Shown one piece after another: positions 18,804 to 28,614 of a DNA stretch of 64,000 nt. Both the position numbers and the translations under genes were made by a program. Below the pieces are notes generated by a model. It saw nothing but the letters and a program-made list of their open reading frames with translations. It had not been told where the DNA came from and made no database searches. The number at the start of each line of letters is the position of its first letter. The first letter of the stretch is position 1. This DNA comes from an uncultured Aquimarina sp. (GTDB taxonomy: Bacteria > Bacteroidota > Bacteroidia > Flavobacteriales > Flavobacteriaceae). Location: NCBI GenBank assembly GCA_938011245.1, contig CALLUJ010000031.1, positions 1 through 64,000 of the forward strand, in the 5' to 3' direction.

Positions 18804-20711
18804 ATGTCCCAAGTTCAACCCTATTCATTATTTACAGATTTTGATATTTCTTTATTTAAAAATGGATCTCATTATAATTTGTTCGATAAATTTGGAGCAC
18901 ATGTAGTAGCCTTAGAAGGAGTTATAGGGACGTATTTTTCTGTTTGGGCGCCTAGTGCTAAATCAGTTTCCGTAATTGGCGATTTTAACTATTGGTCAGG
19001 AACAGAACATCAACTCTATGTGCGGTGGGATAGTTCAGGAATTTGGGAAGGTTTTATACCCCACATTACTCATGGAACCCTATATAAATATAAAATAGAA
19101 TCTCAGCATAATGGAGTAGTAACAGAAAAAGCAGACCCTTATGGAAGATTATGCGAAACACCACCAAAAACAGCCTCAGTAGTTCAAAAAAAGTCTCCTT
19201 ATGTATGGAATGATACTGCGTGGATGAAGTATCGCAAGGAAAAAAATGGATTAGATAGACCATACTCGGTTTATGAAGTGCACTTAGAATCTTGGAAAAA
19301 AAAGGAATACAATCAAAATTTAAGTTTTAAAGAATTAGCAACCGATTTAGTTATTTATGTAAAAGAAATGAATTTTACTCATGTAGAATTTATGCCTATT
19401 ATGGAGTACCCTTATTCGCCATCATGGGGATATCAACTTACAGGTTATTTTGCTCCTAGCTCACGTTTTGGTTCGCCAGACGATTTAAAATATCTAATAG
19501 ATCAATTTCATCAGAATAATATAGGGGTTATTATCGATTGGGTACCATCTCATTTTCCTGAAGATCCTCACGGACTAGGCTTTTTTGATGGATCACATTT
19601 ATATGAATACCCAGACCCACGGAAAGGGTTTCATCCCGATTGGAAAAGCCTTATTTTTAATTATAGTCGTAACGAGGTAAAGGCCTTTTTAATAAGTAAT
19701 GCCGTATTTTGGTTACAAGAATTTCATATAGATGGCTTACGCGTAGATGCTGTTGCTTCCATGTTATACTTAGACTATTCAAGAAAGGAAGGAGAGTGGG
19801 AACCTAACATTTACGGAGGAAGAGAAAATTTAGAGGCAAAAGACTTTTTACAAGAATTGAATCGAGAAATTTACGCTCGTTTTGATGGAGTACAAACTAT
19901 TGCAGAAGAATCTACATCTTATACAGGTGTTACTAAACCTGTTGAATATGGAGGTTTAGGTTTTGGAATGAAGTGGATGATGGGCTGGATGAATGATACT
20001 CTAGAATACTTTTCCAAAAACACCTATTTTAGGCAGTATCATCAAAACGATATAACCTTTAGCTTAGCTTATGCCTTTAGTGAACATTTTATGTTACCAT
20101 TTTCCCATGATGAAGTAGTACATGGTAAAAAATCATTAATTTATAAAATGCCAGGAGACGATTGGCAGCGTTTTGCAAACCTTAGAGCTATGATTGGATT
20201 AATGTATATGCATCCAGGGGCTAAACTATTGTTTATGGGAGGAGAATTTGGGCAAACTTCCGAATGGAATTTTCAACAAAGTTTAGATTGGCACTTGTTG
20301 GAATTTGAACCACATCAAAAATTTCAAAAGTATATTAAAGAACTTAATACATTATATAAAAACGAACCAGCCTTATACGAAAAAGCATTTAGTAGTGAAG
20401 GCTTTGAATGGATTTCGTTAGACGATAATGAAAATTCGGTAATTAGTTTTATTCGTAAAGGACACGATGCTAAAAACGATTTAGTAGTTCTATGTAATTT
20501 TACTCCCGAAGTAAGAAATAACTATACTATAGGAGTTCATAAAAAAGGAAAATGGCAAGAGGTTTTCAATTCAGATTTATCAATATTTTACGGAAGTGGT
20601 GTAGAAAATGATAAAAGCATAAAAACAGACAAGAAACAGGTTCATAACAAAAAAAGCTCATTAACAATATCGCTTCCACCGTTATCGGTAATTGTTTTAA
20701 AGCAAATATAA
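18804..20711 (+). CDS. glgB: 1,4-alpha-glucan branching enzyme (GH13)
   Basis: FSVWAPSAKSVSVIGDFNYW (CBM48), GLRVDAVASMLYLDYSR, TIAEESTSYTGVT, FSHDEVVHGK. Confidence 0.93.
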   Translation: MSQVQPYSLFTDFDISLFKNGSHYNLFDKFGAHVVALEGVIGTYFSVWAPSAKSVSVIGDFNYWSGTEHQLYVRWDSSGIWEGFIPHITHGTLYKYKIESQHNGVVTEKADPYGRLCETPPKTASVVQKKSPYVWNDTAWMKYRKEKNGLDRPYSVYEVHLESWKKKEYNQNLSFKELATDLVIYVKEMNFTHVEFMPIMEYPYSPSWGYQLTGYFAPSSRFGSPDDLKYLIDQFHQNNIGVIIDWVPSHFPEDPHGLGFFDGSHLYEYPDPRKGFHPDWKSLIFNYSRNEVKAFLISNAVFWLQEFHIDGLRVDAVASMLYLDYSRKEGEWEPNIYGGRENLEAKDFLQELNREIYARFDGVQTIAEESTSYTGVTKPVEYGGLGFGMKWMMGWMNDTLEYFSKNTYFRQYHQNDITFSLAYAFSEHFMLPFSHDEVVHGKKSLIYKMPGDDWQRFANLRAMIGLMYMHPGAKLLFMGGEFGQTSEWNFQQSLDWHLLEFEPHQKFQKYIKELNTLYKNEPALYEKAFSSEGFEWISLDDNENSVISFIRKGHDAKNDLVVLCNFTPEVRNNYTIGVHKKGKWQEVFNSDLSIFYGSGVENDKSIKTDKKQVHNKKSSLTISLPPLSVIVLKQI

Positions 20712-20790
20712 TTTAACTTTATGTTACCATTAGTATAATAAAACCCGTATAAATTTCTTATACCTTTAATACAGTTTAAAAAGAATTATT

Positions 20791-23190
20791 ATGATCTTAA
20801 ACGAACAAATAGAAAAAAAAGGAAATCAGTTTCCTTCCAGAATAATTAAGCAAGAGAAAGATTTAGATACTTTTTATTTTCATACCGAAAACAGAGTAAT
20901 TTTGCAAGTAAAAGTACTTAGAGACAGTGTTATTCGTTTTAGATATACTACTACCAATAAGTTTGAAGACGATTTCTCTTATGCTATAGATAAAAACCCA
21001 ACAACAGGTTATAATTTTTTAGAACTTAAAGAGCAAGAAGAAGAATATATTATAAAAACAGCCAAAGTTAGTCTTCATATTTCGAAAAACGATTTAAGAA
21101 AAACGATTTACTGTTTAGAAACGGATAAAGTAATATTAAAAGACGAACAAGGTTTTCATTGGGAAGAGAGTTACGAGTTGGGTTCTGATATTGTTAAAAT
21201 GAGTAAGATATCCGAAGATGCCGAAAACTTTTACGGGTTAGGAGATAAACCTACCCATCTAAACTTAAAAGGAAAACGCTTAGAGAATTGGGCTACCGAT
21301 TCCTATGCATTTGGATCGGGAACCGATCCAATATATAAATCTATTCCCTTTTATGTAGGTTTACACCATAATACAGCCTACGGTGTATTTTTTGATAATA
21401 CCTTTAGAACCTTTTTTGATTTTTGTAACGAACGTAGGCATGTTACTAGTTTTTGGGCATTAGGAGGAGAAATGAATTATTATTTTATTCATGGTCCCCA
21501 GGTGCAAGAAGTAGTAGAAAAATATACCCAACTTACAGGAGTACCAGAGTTACCCCCTTTATGGGCATTAGGTTTTCATCAATGTAAGTGGAGTTATTAT
21601 CCAGAATCTAAAGTAAAAGAAATTACAGGAAAATTTAGAGAATTAAACATACCATGCGATGCCATCTACTTGGATATTGATTATATGGATGGATTTAGAT
21701 GTTTTACGTGGGATAAAGAAAAATTTCCCGAACCTGTACGGATGGTAAAAGAATTGGCAGATGATGGATTTAAAACGGTAGTTATTATTGATCCAGGGAT
21801 AAAGATAGATTACAGTTATGATGTGTTTTTAGAAGGCTTAGAAAACGATTATTTTTGTAAACGTGCAGACGGCCCTTACATGAAAGGGAAAGTATGGCCG
21901 GGAGAATGTTATTTTCCAGATTTTACCAAACCAGAAGTAAGAGAGTGGTGGGCAGGATTGTTTAAAGGTTTAATAGAAGAAACAGGAGTTGCAGGAGTTT
22001 GGAATGATATGAATGAACCGGCAGTAATGGATGTACCAGGAAAATCTTTCCCCGACGATGTACGCCACGATTATGATGGACACCCTTGTAGTCACCGCAA
22101 AGCACATAATATTTATGGAATGCAAATGGCACGTGCTACCTACCATGGAGTACAGAGATCGGCACACCCCAATAGACCTTTTGTAATTACACGCTCTGCA
22201 TATTCGGGAACACAACGTTATACAAGTACATGGATGGGAGATAATGTAGCTACATGGGAACATTTAGTAGTTGCTAACCGCCAAATTCAACGTATGTGTA
22301 TGTCTGGATATTCTTTTGCAGGAACCGATATTGGAGGTTTTGCAGAACAACCCAATGGAGAGCTTTTTGCACGTTGGATACAATTAGGTGTGTTTCATCC
22401 CTTTTTTAGAGTACATTCTAGTGGGGACCATGGCGAACAAGAACCTTGGTCTTTTGGAGATGAAATTACAAACATATCAAGAAAATTTATAGAAATTCGA
22501 TATCAACTATTACCATATATATACACCGCTTTTTGGAAATATATAGAGCATGGATTACCAATTTTAAAATCCTTGGTAATGTACGATCAAGCAGATTACC
22601 AAACACATTACCGTACCGATGAGTTTATTTTTGGAGAACAAATGTTAATATGTCCAATTAATGAGCCTAATGCTAAAGGCCGTCGTATGTATATCCCTAA
22701 AGGGATTTGGTTCGATTATTGGTCTAATTCTGTAATTAAAGGAGGGAAAGAATACTGGATAGATGCCGATATTGATTCGATGCCAATTTTTGTAAAATCT
22801 GGAGCTGTAATCCCTAAATACCCAATTCAGCAATATGTTGGCGAAAAAGAAATTACAGAATTAGAGTTAGATTGTTACTATATAAAAGGTGAAGAAAAGT
22901 CTAGTATTTATGAAGATGCTAATGATGGTTATGGTTATAAGAAAGGGGATTTTAGTAGACGTACTTTTAGATACGTAGGTAAAGACAATGAAATTGTTAT
23001 ACAACAGCACAAAAGAGGGAAGTTTATAACTAGTTATGATAATTTTAAAATTAGATTAGTTGGAATTCCTTTCTTAATAAAAAGCATACAATTAGACAAT
23101 ATAATTATAACACCAGAAATTATTTATAAAAATGGAGAAGCCACTTTTGTAATACCTAAAGAATTTACAGAATTACATATAGAGGCTTAG
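20791..23190 (+). CDS. Glycoside hydrolase family 31 (alpha-glucosidase-type)
   Basis: 799 aa; DAIYLDIDYMDGFRCFTWD, GVWNDMNEPAVM nucleophile motif, GTDIGGFAEQPNGELFARWIQLGVFHPFFRVHS. Confidence 0.93.
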   Translation: MILNEQIEKKGNQFPSRIIKQEKDLDTFYFHTENRVILQVKVLRDSVIRFRYTTTNKFEDDFSYAIDKNPTTGYNFLELKEQEEEYIIKTAKVSLHISKNDLRKTIYCLETDKVILKDEQGFHWEESYELGSDIVKMSKISEDAENFYGLGDKPTHLNLKGKRLENWATDSYAFGSGTDPIYKSIPFYVGLHHNTAYGVFFDNTFRTFFDFCNERRHVTSFWALGGEMNYYFIHGPQVQEVVEKYTQLTGVPELPPLWALGFHQCKWSYYPESKVKEITGKFRELNIPCDAIYLDIDYMDGFRCFTWDKEKFPEPVRMVKELADDGFKTVVIIDPGIKIDYSYDVFLEGLENDYFCKRADGPYMKGKVWPGECYFPDFTKPEVREWWAGLFKGLIEETGVAGVWNDMNEPAVMDVPGKSFPDDVRHDYDGHPCSHRKAHNIYGMQMARATYHGVQRSAHPNRPFVITRSAYSGTQRYTSTWMGDNVATWEHLVVANRQIQRMCMSGYSFAGTDIGGFAEQPNGELFARWIQLGVFHPFFRVHSSGDHGEQEPWSFGDEITNISRKFIEIRYQLLPYIYTAFWKYIEHGLPILKSLVMYDQADYQTHYRTDEFIFGEQMLICPINEPNAKGRRMYIPKGIWFDYWSNSVIKGGKEYWIDADIDSMPIFVKSGAVIPKYPIQQYVGEKEITELELDCYYIKGEEKSSIYEDANDGYGYKKGDFSRRTFRYVGKDNEIVIQQHKRGKFITSYDNFKIRLVGIPFLIKSIQLDNIIITPEIIYKNGEATFVIPKEFTELHIEA

Positions 23191-23224
23191 TTTTGGTATT
23201 AGCTAGCTTTATATAGTAATATAT

Positions 23225-23267
23225 AAAAAAAGTAATAGCCGTAAAATTTACGGCTATTACTTTTTTT
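23225..23267. terminator. Bidirectional terminator between convergent GH31 and GH15 genes
   Basis: AAAAAAAGTAATAGCCGTAAA-a-TTTACGGCTATTACTTTTTTT, 21-nt perfect arms. Confidence 0.88.
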
Positions 23268-23280
23268 ATGTGCTATTTTA

Positions 23281-25086
23281 TTAGTGAATTGTAGCCATTA
23301 GTTCTTCTTCGTCGGTAAAACCACCAGAGAAATTAATGGCTGTTTCTATTAATGCTAAATGGGAGTATGCTTGAGGGAAATTACCCAATAAGCGTTTAGA
23401 TTTAAAGTCGATATCTTCACTAAAAAGCCCTAAGTGGTTACTGTAGGTTAGCAATTGGTCAAAGTATTTTTTAGCTTTTTTACGCTCTCCAATTTTATAT
23501 AAACTATTAATCATCCAAAAAGTACAAATAGTAAAAGAAGAAGAAGGAAGCCCAAAGTCGTCTTTGTTTTTATAGCGATACATTAAACCGTTATTGCAAA
23601 GCTCCCTTTCTGTTGCTTGTACTGTAGAGATAAACCTAGGGTTTTTAGCTTCAATAAACCCATAACTTTGCATAAGTAAAGTAGAGGCATCTAAATCTTC
23701 CGATCCATAAGACTGTGTGTATGCTTGTACCTCGTTATTCCAAGCATTATTATAAATATCGCTATGAATTTCGTCGCGCAGGTTAATCCATTTATTATTA
23801 TTAGCCTCTTTACCCAAAAGTTGTGCTATTTTAATAGCCCTATCCACAGCTACCCAACATAATAACTTAGAAAATGTAAAATGGCGCTCTTCTGTTCTAA
23901 ATTCCCAAATACCTTTATCGGGTTTTTCCCAATTGTCTTTTACAATAGTAACGATACTTTTGCTTAATGTCCATAACTCCTCACTATTGTTAAGGTTGTT
24001 ATTAAATTGAACAAACTGCTGGTAAATAACGTCCATTAAAATACCATAAATATCATTCTGTTTCTGTTCGTAAGCAGCATTCCCTATGCGTACAGGGTTA
24101 GATCCTTTATAACCTTCCAAATGATCTAAAATTTCTTCGGTTAGTTTCTTTTGTCCATTAATGCCATACATTATTTGAATTTTTTCATCCTTAATAGGGA
24201 CGACACTTAAAATAAATTCCAAAAATCGTTTAGCAACTCCAGAATGCCCAAGCCCAGAAATTACTTTAATTACCATAGAAGCATCTCTAATCCAACAAAA
24301 ACGATAATCCCAATTACGTACTTCACCTATAGTTTCTGGTAGCGAAGTGGTTGCCGCAGCTAAGACAGCCCCGGATTGCTCATAACTTAATAATTTTAAA
24401 ACTAATGCACTTCTTAAAATTTCTTCGTTATAGTAATTATATTGTGTTGTTTTTTCAGACCAATTAAGCCAATATACTCTAGTACGTTCTAATTTTAGAT
24501 ACTCTCTGTCTATAGATTGGCTAAGTAGCTTTTCGTGATAGCTAATTAAAAAGTAGCCGTTACTATCGGTTAAGGTAATTTCATGTCCATTCAAAATGGC
24601 TTCGTAATCAAAACTAGAGTATAAAAAAAGAGAATCGTAGGATTCTTCTATATATTTAGAATGGATATAATCGGCTTTAATTTCATTAATTGTATTGCCT
24701 TTCGCATAATTCAATTTAGGATTATAATTTACTACAAATTTAGGAGTTCCTTTAAGGTATTTTACATATCGAACTACCTCCGATGGAGTAAAATAAGAAA
24801 GGTCCTCTTCTTTATATCGAGGCATAAAATCTATAAATTCAAAAGCATCTGTTCCATTATCCCATTTGGTTACTAAAATAGAGGTGTTACGGATATACTT
24901 TTGAGAAATAGTATAATCTTTAGATACAATAATGTCAAAACTTCCACCTTTATTTTGGTCTAAAATTTTAGCAAATGCAGAAGCAGAATCAAAATTAGGT
25001 AGACAACACCATTCTAAAGAGCCTGTTTTAGAAATTAATGCAGCACTTTGGCAGTTTCCTATAATTCCGTAATTCAAATTATTCAT
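23281..25086 (-). CDS. Glycoside hydrolase family 15 (glucoamylase/trehalase-like)
   Basis: YGIIGNCQSAALISKTGSLEWCCLPNFDSASAFAKILD (trehalase-like N-terminal domain), IGEVRNWDYRFCWIRDASM. Confidence 0.9.
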   Translation of the reverse strand: MNNLNYGIIGNCQSAALISKTGSLEWCCLPNFDSASAFAKILDQNKGGSFDIIVSKDYTISQKYIRNTSILVTKWDNGTDAFEFIDFMPRYKEEDLSYFTPSEVVRYVKYLKGTPKFVVNYNPKLNYAKGNTINEIKADYIHSKYIEESYDSLFLYSSFDYEAILNGHEITLTDSNGYFLISYHEKLLSQSIDREYLKLERTRVYWLNWSEKTTQYNYYNEEILRSALVLKLLSYEQSGAVLAAATTSLPETIGEVRNWDYRFCWIRDASMVIKVISGLGHSGVAKRFLEFILSVVPIKDEKIQIMYGINGQKKLTEEILDHLEGYKGSNPVRIGNAAYEQKQNDIYGILMDVIYQQFVQFNNNLNNSEELWTLSKSIVTIVKDNWEKPDKGIWEFRTEERHFTFSKLLCWVAVDRAIKIAQLLGKEANNNKWINLRDEIHSDIYNNAWNNEVQAYTQSYGSEDLDASTLLMQSYGFIEAKNPRFISTVQATERELCNNGLMYRYKNKDDFGLPSSSFTICTFWMINSLYKIGERKKAKKYFDQLLTYSNHLGLFSEDIDFKSKRLLGNFPQAYSHLALIETAINFSGGFTDEEELMATIH

Positions 25087-25180
25087 AGATTAAAAAAAGT
25101 TTTATTTGAGTTCCGTTAATTTTTTAATTTGATGTAATTTAACAAAAACAAATTAGAAGAATCACCTAGAAAATAACTTC

Positions 25181-27391
25181 ATGAGCAAAACTATCATAAT
25201 CTCAAATAGATTACCCGTACAATTAGAAATTGATAAAAATGAGGTTTCAGCAACTCCTAGTGTTGGAGGTTTAGCAACTGGAATGAAATCGGTACATCTA
25301 AAAAGTAATGGTATATGGATAGGATGGAATGGACTTGTGGATGAAGAATTAACTCCAGAATTGCAAAAAGAAGTAAATAAAAAGTTAAAAAAACACCAAT
25401 GTGCTGCGGTAAACTTAACCCAAGAAGAGGTAAATAAATTTTATTTTGGTTTTAGTAATAAAACTATTTGGCCGTTATTTCATTATTTTATGGAATATGC
25501 TGAGTTTGAGTTAGCCGATTGGGATATTTATAAACTTGTAAATCAAAAATTTGCACAAAAAGTATTAGAACATTACAAAAAGGGAGATACTATTTGGATT
25601 CATGATTATCAGCTATTAGTATTAGCTAAATACATTAGAGAGCTATTACCAGAAGTAAATATTGGGTTCTTTTTACATATTCCGTTTCCATCGTATGAAG
25701 TTTTTCGAACCTTACCATGGAGAGAAGAAATTTTAGAAGGAATGTTAGGGGCAGATTTGCTTGGTTTTCATACCTATGAATACGAGAGGCATTTTTTGAG
25801 TTCGGTACAACGTATTTTAGGGTATAGTTTAGAATTTAACTCTATTATATTGGAAGATCGTACGGTTAAAGCCGATTCTTTTCCTATGGGTATTGATTAT
25901 GAAAAATTTGCTAAGGCAGCCAATAAGAATAATAAACTTAAAGGAAGCGATAAAAGTGATATTCAAATAGAAATCGATAAACATTTAAGTAGAGACGGCA
26001 ACACCTCTTTGGTATTAAGTATAGATCGTTTGGATTATACAAAAGGCATACCAAGTCGTTTACTAGCTTTTGAATATTTTTTAGAAAAGTACCCTCAATT
26101 TAAAGGGAAAGTACGTTTGGTAATGCTTGCTGTACCTTCTAGGTCCAATGTACCACAATATCAATTATTGAAGAATGAAGTAGATCAATTGGTAGGGAGA
26201 ATTAATGGCAAGTACTCCGATGTAGGATGGACACCAATATGGTATTTTTACCGATCTTTTCCTTTTGAAAATTTAATTGATTTATATACTTCTTGCGATG
26301 TTGCTTTGCTAACACCATTACGAGACGGGATGAATTTAGTAGCCAAAGAGTATATTGCTTGTCGGGAGGACCAAACGGGGGTATTAATTTTAAGTGAAAT
26401 GACAGGAGCTTCTCAAGAAATGGGCGAAACTCTTTTAATAAACCCGAATAATTATGAGCAAGTAGCAGATACGCTTAAATATGCTTTGGAAATGCCAGAA
26501 AAGGAACAAAAAGAACGGAATTTAGCTTTGCAAAAAAGATTGAAGCGATACAATGTAGAGCGTTGGGCTAGCGATTTTATGGAAACGCTAAAAGAAACAA
26601 CAGAAAATAATGAGCAGAAGAAAATTAAACGTTTAAATAACAATCGAAAAAATGAGTTAATAGAAAATTATAAGAAAGCAGAAAAGAGGATTCTGTTTTT
26701 TGATTACGATGGTACGCTTGCTCCTTTTGAAAAATTACCAGAAAATGCATTTCCTAAGCCAGAATTATTCGAGTTACTAGACAAAATACACAACCACCCT
26801 AAAACAGATTTAGTGTTAATTACGGGTAGAGATAAATTTACTTTTAATAAATGGTTTGGCCATAAAAACTATAAATTAATTACGGAACACGGTGCTTGGT
26901 TTAAAGATGGGCAAAAAGACTGGATAATGTTAGAAGCATTAACAAGTAATTGGTTTGAGGTTATTGCTCCAATTTTAGAACGCTTTACAGATCGTACTCC
27001 AGGCTCTTTAATAGAAGAAAAAGCATTTTCGTTAGCATGGCATTTCCGTAATTGTGATCCAGAATTAGGACAAAGAAGATCCTACGAATTAAAATCTACA
27101 ATACAGCACCTTATAGCAAACCATAATTTAGAGGTTTTAGAAGGCGATAAAGTATTAGAAATAAAGATTAGTGGTGTTAATAAAGGACGTTCTGCTAAAA
27201 AGATGTTATTGGGTAAAAATTACGATTTTATTTTTGCAATAGGAGATGATTGGACCGATGAATTTATGTTTAAAGAATTGCCTAAAAACACAGTAACGGT
27301 AAAAGTAGGCTTAAAGAAAACGATAGCCAATTATTATGTTGACGGGACAAAACAAGTAAGTGAATTGGTAAAAGATTTTTCTGAATTCTAA
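25181..27391 (+). CDS. otsAB: Bifunctional trehalose-6-phosphate synthase/phosphatase (OtsA-OtsB fusion)
   Basis: GT20 N-terminal half (SIDRLDYTKGIPSRLLAFE, LRDGMNLVAKEYIA); C-terminal HAD phosphatase (ILFFDYDGTLAPF, IGDDWTDEFMF). Confidence 0.93.
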   Translation: MSKTIIISNRLPVQLEIDKNEVSATPSVGGLATGMKSVHLKSNGIWIGWNGLVDEELTPELQKEVNKKLKKHQCAAVNLTQEEVNKFYFGFSNKTIWPLFHYFMEYAEFELADWDIYKLVNQKFAQKVLEHYKKGDTIWIHDYQLLVLAKYIRELLPEVNIGFFLHIPFPSYEVFRTLPWREEILEGMLGADLLGFHTYEYERHFLSSVQRILGYSLEFNSIILEDRTVKADSFPMGIDYEKFAKAANKNNKLKGSDKSDIQIEIDKHLSRDGNTSLVLSIDRLDYTKGIPSRLLAFEYFLEKYPQFKGKVRLVMLAVPSRSNVPQYQLLKNEVDQLVGRINGKYSDVGWTPIWYFYRSFPFENLIDLYTSCDVALLTPLRDGMNLVAKEYIACREDQTGVLILSEMTGASQEMGETLLINPNNYEQVADTLKYALEMPEKEQKERNLALQKRLKRYNVERWASDFMETLKETTENNEQKKIKRLNNNRKNELIENYKKAEKRILFFDYDGTLAPFEKLPENAFPKPELFELLDKIHNHPKTDLVLITGRDKFTFNKWFGHKNYKLITEHGAWFKDGQKDWIMLEALTSNWFEVIAPILERFTDRTPGSLIEEKAFSLAWHFRNCDPELGQRRSYELKSTIQHLIANHNLEVLEGDKVLEIKISGVNKGRSAKKMLLGKNYDFIFAIGDDWTDEFMFKELPKNTVTVKVGLKKTIANYYVDGTKQVSELVKDFSEF

Positions 27392-27440
27392 AAATATAAA
27401 GTGAGAGTGTTTTCTAAACCCTGTCTATGTTTTTTTAAAC

Positions 27441-27482
27441 CACATAAGGGATTTTGAAGCTAACTTCAAAATCCCTTATGTG
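27441..27482. repeat. 19-bp perfect inverted repeat CACATAAGGGATTTTGAAG-ctaa-CTTCAAAATCCCTTATGTG at the end of the IS256-like remnant
   Basis: Read directly; adjoins the remnant's C-terminal codons. Confidence 0.85.
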
Positions 27483-27483
27483 T

Positions 27484-27800
27484 TAGTCGCTAAATCGAGT
27501 ATCACTCGATCTTCGAATTTAATATATAATTGCTGTATAATCAAGCTCCAATTTTGAAGAGGTGTTGTCCATTTTTTTCAATATTCTTTGCTGCTAAATA
27601 TACCAGTTTAAGTAGTGCCATACCGCTAGTAAAAGCCCCTTTAGTTTTGGTTACTTTTCGGATTTGTCTGTGAAAACCCTTCTACAGCGTTAGTGGTATA
27701 AATCACCTTTCTTATTAGAGGGTCAAAGTCAAAATATTGTGATAATTCCTCCCAATTTCATTGTCAACTCTCAATGACTACAGGATATTTAGCTTCCCAT
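27484..27800 (-). pseudogene. IS256 (Mutator)-family transposase C-terminal remnant, with nonsense codons and frameshifts
   Basis: Minus-strand reading: EEKWEAKYPVVIES*Q*NWEELSQYFDFDPLIRKVIYTTNAVEGF / HRQIRKVTKTKGAFTSGMALLKLVYLAAKNIEK / KWTTPLQNWSLIIQQLYIKFEDRVILDLATN. Slashes are frameshifts. Boundaries approximate. Confidence 0.88.
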
Positions 27801-28075
27801 TTTTCTTCTAACACAGTACTTGTAAAACCTCTATTGAGTGTGTTTTCTGCTACTGGGTTATCATGCTTTAATTGTGTAGTTGCTATAAATTTTCTTTTTA
27901 AAATACTTTTTAAACTCATTTGTTTCATCAATTTTCCGATATAAGAAATACTATACACTAAACCTTCTAACTCTAATTTCTTTTGAATCTTAGTACTTCC
28001 ATAAATGCTATGATTCTTAAAAAAATGATGTTTAATCCTAGCTTTTAAGTAATTTAATTTTTCATTTATTGATCT
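27800..28075 (-). pseudogene. IS3-family OrfB (integrase-type) fragment, joined in frame to the IS256 remnant
   Basis: Minus-strand reading: FFKNHSIYGSTKIQKKLELEGLVYSISYIGKLMKQMSLKSILKRKFIATTQLKHDNPVAENTLNRGF, typical of IS3 OrfB. Boundaries approximate. Confidence 0.75.
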
Positions 28076-28154
28076 TAAAAATAGTTAAAACTATGTATTT
28101 TAGTGCATTTCGCTTTTAGCTTCTAAAAAATTATCTTCGTATTATGTCTTATTA

Positions 28155-28573
28155 ACGAAGTAATGGTCATAGCGTAAGTCCATTAACAGTTTACTTAGTT
28201 TAGAATACAAAATACAGATATTCAGTATTAGAAGGAGATATCAAACAGCGTTGTCTAACAATTTTGATGCAGATTTTTGAATCTGAGGATGTTAATATCT
28301 TAAAAGGAGTAATTTCAACTAATCATGTTCATATGCATGTTAAATATCGTCCATCATTATCGATAAGTGATTTGGTTAAGAAATTAAAAGGAAGAAGATC
28401 AAGAAAATTACAACAAGAGTTTACAGAGCTAAATAAGCGTTATTGGGGTCGTCTTTCAGGGGTATAGGAATGGTTGTTGGAGTACGGGAAATATTGTAGA
28501 TGAGGTGGTTAATGAATGTTTAGAGCATCGTCGAAAGCCTAATGATTATGGTTCAAGTTTTATATTAGAATGA
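28155..28573 (+). pseudogene. IS200/IS605-type Y1 transposase (TnpA) remnant
   Basis: GHSVSPLTVYLV*NTKYRYSVLEGDIKQRCLTILMQIFESEDVNILKGVISTNHVHMHVKYRPSLSISDLVKKLKGRRSRKLQQEF...RYWGR, HUH motif in HVHMH; in-frame TAG where LVW is expected, frameshift near 28455. Confidence 0.85.
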
Positions 28574-28591
28574 CTTTCAGTCGCAAAGGAA

Positions 28592-28614
28592 ACTATGGAC
28601 TTCAAGTCCATAGT
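28592..28614 (+). mobile_element. Putative right-end hairpin of the IS200-type element
   Basis: ACTATGGACTT-c-AAGTCCATAGT, 11-bp perfect stem just 3' of the TnpA remnant. Confidence 0.65.
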
